Shown one piece after another: positions 59,873-64,000 of a stretch of DNA of 64,000 nucleotides. Source of the stretch: Sulfurovum sp. (GTDB lineage Bacteria; Campylobacterota; Campylobacteria; Campylobacterales; Sulfurovaceae); contig JALTVI010000026.1 in the NCBI GenBank assembly GCA_027049035.1, forward strand, positions 20,966 through 84,965. Reading direction: 5' to 3'. The notes under the pieces were generated by a model. The model did no database searches and was not told where the DNA came from. It saw only the letters and a program-made list of their open reading frames with translations. The translations under genes and the position numbers were made by a program. Positions within the stretch are counted from its first letter, which is position 1, and the number at the start of each line of letters is the position of its first letter.

Positions 59873-61090
59873 TTATACTTTTTTGAAAATGACGACGCCG
59901 TTGGTTCCGCCAAATCCAAAGGAGTTGCTCATGACCGTATTGACCTCTGCTTTTCTTGCTTCGTTCGGTACATAGTCGAGGTCACAATTCTCATCAGGTG
60001 TCGTGTAGTTGATGGTCGGAGGCAGTACGCCGTCACGCATCGCCATCAGAGAGACAACCGCTTCAATGGCACCTGCGGCACCAAGGCAGTGGCCCACCTG
60101 CCCTTTGATGGAGCTGACAGGCGGGCAGTTCTCTTTGCCGCCAAAGAGCTCTTTAAGTGCAGCTGTTTCGTTCTTGTCGTTGATCGGTGTGGAGGTACCG
60201 TGTGCATTGACATAGTCGACTTTCGGTTCACCGGCCATTTTGTACGCCATCTTCATCGCACGCAGCGGGCCGTCCATGGTTGGTGTCGTGATGTGGTTGG
60301 CATCTCCGCTCTCCCCAAAGCCGATCAGCTCACCGTAAATGGTCGCTCCGCGCGCTACGGCATCTTCATAGGTTTCAAGTACCAGTGCAGCCGCACCCTC
60401 ACCCATGACAAAGCCGTCACGGCCTGCATCGAACGGTCTGGAGGCACCCTGCGGGTCGTCGTTACGCGTAGAGAGTGCCTTCATCGCGGCAAATCCGCCA
60501 ACACCTGCAGCACAAATGGCCGCTTCGGCACCTACTACCAGCATCTTGTCCGCTGTTCCTATCATGATCGACTTCGCCGCTTCGCCGATAGCGTGCGTTC
60601 CTGCGGCACAGGCAGTAACAGAAGAGAGATTCGGACCTCTGAGGTTGTGGTCGATGGAGACAAATCCGCCGAGCATGTTGACAAGAGAAGAGGGAATGAA
60701 GAAAGGAGAGATTCTTCGCGGCCCGCGTGTCGCAGCGATGACAGAGTTCTTTTCAATGTTGATCAGTCCACCGATCCCTGACGCCGAAGCGACACCGAAA
60801 CGGTCCATATCGACATCCTCACCCAATTTCGCATCGGCAATCGCCTCCTGTGCCGCCTTGAGCCCAAGCTGGATGAAACGGTCTGCTTTCTTGACCTCTT
60901 TTGCATCCATAACTGTCGTCGGATCGAAATCGGTGATCTCACCGGCAATCTTTACAGTATGCTTCTCCGTATCGAACGATGTAATCTCTTTGATACCGCA
61001 TTTTCCCTCTACGATGGCCGAAAACGCACTCTCTTTGTCCAACCCCAGAGAGTTGATCATTCCCAAACCTGTTACCACTACTCTTTTCAC
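59873..61090 (-). CDS. fabF: beta-ketoacyl-ACP synthase II
   Basis: 405 residues: catalytic Cys in [14 protein letters not shown] (about 161), His in [15 protein letters not shown] and [16 protein letters not shown], and the C-terminal [12 protein letters not shown]. It elongates acyl-ACP. acpP lies 92 bp upstream on the same strand. Confidence 0.97.
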   Translation of the reverse strand: MKRVVVTGLGMINSLGLDKESAFSAIVEGKCGIKEITSFDTEKHTVKIAGEITDFDPTTVMDAKEVKKADRFIQLGLKAAQEAIADAKLGEDVDMDRFGVASASGIGGLINIEKNSVIAATRGPRRISPFFIPSSLVNMLGGFVSIDHNLRGPNLSSVTACAAGTHAIGEAAKSIMIGTADKMLVVGAEAAICAAGVGGFAAMKALSTRNDDPQGASRPFDAGRDGFVMGEGAAALVLETYEDAVARGATIYGELIGFGESGDANHITTPTMDGPLRAMKMAYKMAGEPKVDYVNAHGTSTPINDKNETAALKELFGGKENCPPVSSIKGQVGHCLGAAGAIEAVVSLMAMRDGVLPPTINYTTPDENCDLDYVPNEARKAEVNTVMSNSFGFGGTNGVVIFKKV

Positions 61091-61154
61091 TGCTGCTCCT
61101 ATCTGTTGTTCATAAGATATAGACGAATATTCCGGACAAATACTCAGCTATCTC

Positions 61155-61178
61155 TTACCGCTCCCAAAGGGAGGGTAA
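61155..61178 (-). promoter_or_regulatory. hairpin between acpP and fabF
   Basis: TTACC g CTCCC, aaa, GGGAG GGTAA forms a 10-bp stem with one bulge 5 bases after the acpP stop. Without a U-tract, it may tune the ratio of abundant acpP to fabF mRNA by processing or partial termination. Confidence 0.5.
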
Positions 61179-61182
61179 AGGC

Positions 61183-61416
61183 TTACGCCTGCGCGTTCTC
61201 AATGAATTTGATTGCGTCTGCGACAGTTGCGATCGCTTCTGCCTGATCGTCAGGAATTTCGATATCGAACTTCTCTTCAAGCGCCATAACAAGCTCAACG
61301 ACATCAAGACTGTCAGCCCCGAGATCCTCTACGAACTTAGACTCTTCTTTTACCTCATCAGGGCTCACGTTCAGTTGCTCAACAACTACCTCTTTTACAT
61401 CATCAAATAATGCCAT
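61183..61416 (-). CDS. acpP: acyl carrier protein
   Basis: 77 residues, acidic; the 4'-phosphopantetheine serine is Ser36 in [23 protein letters not shown] precedes the ATG. It is the head of acpP-fabF-accA-dedA. Confidence 0.98.
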   Translation of the reverse strand: MALFDDVKEVVVEQLNVSPDEVKEESKFVEDLGADSLDVVELVMALEEKFDIEIPDDQAEAIATVADAIKFIENAQA

Positions 61417-61640
61417 TGATTACTCCTTAAGTGTGTTAAAATACGCCTAAGTATAGCAGAAAAATGATAAAAATCTTATCGTACTGTTCCATTTCTCTTC
61501 TACCCTGACAGATATTTGTGTTTTAGTAATGTTGGTAAATATCTCCTTTATTTAGAAACATTGACAAACATACAATCATTTTTGCTATACTTACACATAA
61601 AGAAAACATATAATCTTCATAAAAACAGGTAAGACACACC

Positions 61641-63641
61641 ATGAAAAAACTTCTCCTACTGGCCGTAGCCACCCCACTTCTTCATGCAGAAGAGTCTGCT
61701 TCCCCCTATATGGCACTGGCCTACGGTCTTGTGCTTTTACTGGTTGCAATTATCGGGTTCATTCTCTTTTCACGCCTTAAGAAACCCACTGTCAAAAAGC
61801 AAAAAACGACAGAGAAGAAAGAGGCCAAAACAGCAAAAAGTGCTAACCCTGATCTTGTTGAACAGTACCGCATCAATATGAAAAAGATCAAAATAGAGAA
61901 TCAGCCTTTCCGCCTCAGCGGAATGCTGCATATTCTGACAAACAAGATCAGTGAACCGCTGAAGACAAGCGGCCATCAGCTTCACTACGATGTTGACAAC
62001 GAGGTAGGGCGCTACATTGTTGGCGATAACGACTACATTGAACAGGTACTCGAGGCTCTCATGGAGCATGTCATCGCAATGAACAGCAACCAGGAGGTCA
62101 TACTGCATGTCTCCAAAGAGAAGGCACAGCATATTGTCTTTGATGTCTCCAACCCCACTGCCGTCATGCCAAAGTCGGAGCTTGAAACATATATGAGTGC
62201 CGATACAGCCGGAGAGCATGCAGATAAAGCCCTTGTCTCGTTTATCAAAGCACGCAACATAGCAGAAGCAATGGGCGGATCTATTGAAGTCAAAAGCAGC
62301 AAGCGTACCGGAACACACTTTATTTTCAAAATACCCTATATCGAAGACCGTGATAACCGAAGTAATCAGGAGAAGCTCAAAAAGTTCCTTAGCGGCAAAA
62401 AAGCCCTTTTTATTGGAAAGACGAAGTACGAAACCAAAAGAGCACAGTATATTTTCGATACTTTTGGCATCAAGATTGACCATATGAGTCTCAGTGATTT
62501 CGAGACAAAAAAGCCTGACCTCAAAAAGTATGACATGGCTATTCTCCGCTCTTCAAACCTGACTCCGAAACATATCAGTTTCTTTAAAAAAGTACGTCAA
62601 AGCAGCAACAAGGAGTTCAAAACTATCATTGTCCATGAACTCTTCGAAGACGAAAAGACCATCAACTCCTCCAAACCCATCGCCGATGCCGAACTCTACA
62701 ACCCCACCATCATCGGTGATGTCGAAGAGATACTCTATCAGATGTTCATCCTCAAAAGTAAAGCAGTCAAGGGGATCAGCAACCTGGAAACTTTCGATAC
62801 CGATACTTTTGCAATCAAAGGAAACCATGACTTCAGCGAAGAGGAGCTGCAAAAGTTCAGAGGAGCTCACATTGCCGTAGCCGAAGACAGTAAAGTCGAC
62901 ATGCGTGTCATGCGGAACATCCTTGACAGCATCGACGGGATCAAACTCTTTACGGTCAACAACGGTATCGAAATGATGAAACTGCTCGAGGAAGAAGAGA
63001 TCGATATCATCTTTGCAGACATCAACATGCCGCTGCTCGACGGGCTGACAATGACACGAAGAATCCGCTCCGAAACAAAATGGGAAAGAATCCCCATCAT
63101 CTCCATCTCATCAATGGCATTCAAGCATGAAGTACGTGCCATGCAGCTTGCCGGAATGAACGCCGCGATCACCAAACCCATCACGGCACAGGATGTCTAT
63201 ATGGCCCTTGAGAAATTCCTTATCATAACACCGAAGATAGAGATGCGTCTAACACACTGTAACGACAAAGATCTCGATTATAAATGCAATACCTATGTAC
63301 TCAATGTTGAAAAGGGTGTGGAAGATGCGGGCAGTCCCAAAAACTACCTTGAACTACTGCATGAAACGATGGACCTGCTACAGGGAAGTGACGAAAAGCT
63401 CAAAGAGCTGATTCGTCACGAAGAGTATACTTCCCTCAAAGAGTTTTCACACTCCATGCTTGAACTCTATGGCAACATCCATGCCAATGAAATGGTCAAA
63501 ATGTTCGAAGAGCTCATGTATTACCTTTCAAGCAGAAAAAAACCTTATCTGATGGAGTATACAATGCTCTACAAGAAAAATATGCAGCGTCTGCAGGATG
63601 AGATAGATGCGCTGGAGAAACACCTACACAAGGGGAAGTGA
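61641..63641 (+). CDS. membrane hybrid signalling protein: degenerate ATPase, receiver and HPt-like domains
   Basis: 666 residues: signal-like start and one membrane helix (about 23-44), a HATPase-like region (GRYIVGDNDYIEQVLEALMEH, AEAMGGSIEVKSSKRTGTHFIF) with no recognisable phospho-accepting H-box helix, a pseudo-receiver stretch (about 255-375), then a genuine receiver (IIFADINMPLLDGL with Asp, AAITKPI with Lys) and a terminal HPt-like domain (FSHSMLELYGNIHAN). TTGACA and TATACT lie upstream with a 19-base spacer. It may pass phosphate between other proteins rather than sense by itself. Confidence 0.75.
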   Translation: MKKLLLLAVATPLLHAEESASPYMALAYGLVLLLVAIIGFILFSRLKKPTVKKQKTTEKKEAKTAKSANPDLVEQYRINMKKIKIENQPFRLSGMLHILTNKISEPLKTSGHQLHYDVDNEVGRYIVGDNDYIEQVLEALMEHVIAMNSNQEVILHVSKEKAQHIVFDVSNPTAVMPKSELETYMSADTAGEHADKALVSFIKARNIAEAMGGSIEVKSSKRTGTHFIFKIPYIEDRDNRSNQEKLKKFLSGKKALFIGKTKYETKRAQYIFDTFGIKIDHMSLSDFETKKPDLKKYDMAILRSSNLTPKHISFFKKVRQSSNKEFKTIIVHELFEDEKTINSSKPIADAELYNPTIIGDVEEILYQMFILKSKAVKGISNLETFDTDTFAIKGNHDFSEEELQKFRGAHIAVAEDSKVDMRVMRNILDSIDGIKLFTVNNGIEMMKLLEEEEIDIIFADINMPLLDGLTMTRRIRSETKWERIPIISISSMAFKHEVRAMQLAGMNAAITKPITAQDVYMALEKFLIITPKIEMRLTHCNDKDLDYKCNTYVLNVEKGVEDAGSPKNYLELLHETMDLLQGSDEKLKELIRHEEYTSLKEFSHSMLELYGNIHANEMVKMFEELMYYLSSRKKPYLMEYTMLYKKNMQRLQDEIDALEKHLHKGK

Positions 63642-63650
63642 TCCCCTCTT

Positions 63651-64000
63651 TTAAAACTTGTAGCGCAGGTTGGTGTAGACGTAACGTCCTGGCTCGTTCA
63701 TCAGCATCACCTTATCGTTAGGTGCTGTTGTCGGTAGAAGAATCAGATCCTTATAGGTATTGGAAACGGCATAGGTGCGGTCGAAGAGATTGTCCACACC
63801 GACAGTGATTTCAAAGTGCTCAGCGAATATCTTTGTCGCTTTCAGATTCACGATAGCATAGGAAGGAAGATATTGTTCCCCGTTCTCTTCATCATAATCC
63901 TTCCATGCTGCCGAACCGACAAGCTCCGCACGCATATTGAAAGTTGCATCCCAGTCGTAGTTGACTGCAAGATTATACTTAAATGGTTCAATTTCCGGCA
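63651..64000 (-). CDS. TonB-dependent outer-membrane receptor, C-terminal fragment
   Basis: The gene runs off the right edge; 115 complete codons are visible. The fragment alternates beta strands (YAIVNLKATKIF, FEITVGVDNLFDRTY) and ends with GRYVYTNLRYKF, the C-terminal strand and aromatic residue of a TonB receptor. NLFDRTYA is the usual block near the end. The ligand cannot be inferred. Confidence 0.88.
   Translation of the reverse strand, partial: PEIEPFKYNLAVNYDWDATFNMRAELVGSAAWKDYDEENGEQYLPSYAIVNLKATKIFAEHFEITVGVDNLFDRTYAVSNTYKDLILLPTTAPNDKVMLMNEPGRYVYTNLRYKF

Overview
The window is chromosomal DNA of a Campylobacterota (epsilonproteobacterial) species, most likely a Sulfurovum/Sulfurimonas-type organism. 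Evidence: a PgbA N-terminal-domain protein and a Csd3/Pgp3-type M23 peptidase, both known from Helicobacter/Campylobacter; several prepilin-like proteins sharing a TRDDA motif; a tmRNA whose tag reads ANNTDYRPAYAVA; CmoM; and the aguA-aguB route to putrescine. The genus is inference.

Layout. 1-2.9 kb: end of a CoA-enzyme activase, a companion protein and a diguanylate cyclase. 2.9-8.0 kb (minus): a tight operon modE - porin - modA - modB - modC - cmoM. 8.1-8.6 kb: ssrA (tmRNA). 8.6-23.2 kb: a 14.6-kb integrative element inserted at the tmRNA 3' end, bounded by a 15-bp repeat. It carries a tyrosine integrase, an AT-rich lipase-like gene, an HD-domain gene, a MobF relaxase with two genes nested out of frame in its tail, a hairpin-rich oriT-like region, VirB6, EexN-like and VirB5-like proteins, a phage-type replisome organiser, an AlpA-like regulator, a four-repeat EexN-like periplasmic protein, an orphan 5S rRNA gene and hydrophobic micropeptides preceded by structured RNA. 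It has no VirB4/VirB11/VirD4 ATPase, so it looks mobilizable rather than self-transmissible. 23.2-64 kb is housekeeping chromosome: relBE-type toxin-antitoxin, alr, aguAB, truncated globin, nudix, M23 peptidase, glcD, comEC, dnaB, ispG, priA, a pilin cluster, uvrB, ppk, a gamma carbonic anhydrase, dnaQ-like, trpF, rpe, MscS, rpmB, a K+ channel, argJ, dbpA, dedA, accA-fabF-acpP, a hybrid response regulator and a TonB receptor end.

The most unusual signal is a dispersed family of intergenic elements, seen at about 15 loci in the chromosome and not seen in the island. Each has an inner hairpin with conserved borders (AATAAAAGC ... GCATACC, loop 3-5 nt, stem usually GCATTGC/GCAATGC or GCTTTTC/GAAAAGC), then a tandem array of 7-bp units, then an outer hairpin at the edge of the neighbouring gene. 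The 7-mer differs between loci (CTACCCG, ATTCACT, TCCTCAA, CCTACTA, GGTAGAA, AGGATTG, ATTAGGA, AAAAATT, CTGAACG) but is nearly uniform within a locus. Some loci have two half-elements facing each other. The outer hairpin often contains the Shine-Dalgarno sequence or start codon of the downstream gene, or the last codons of the upstream gene, and the heptamers often supply the stop codon. One array lies in frame inside priA. Below, 'inner hairpin' and 'outer hairpin' refer to these parts.
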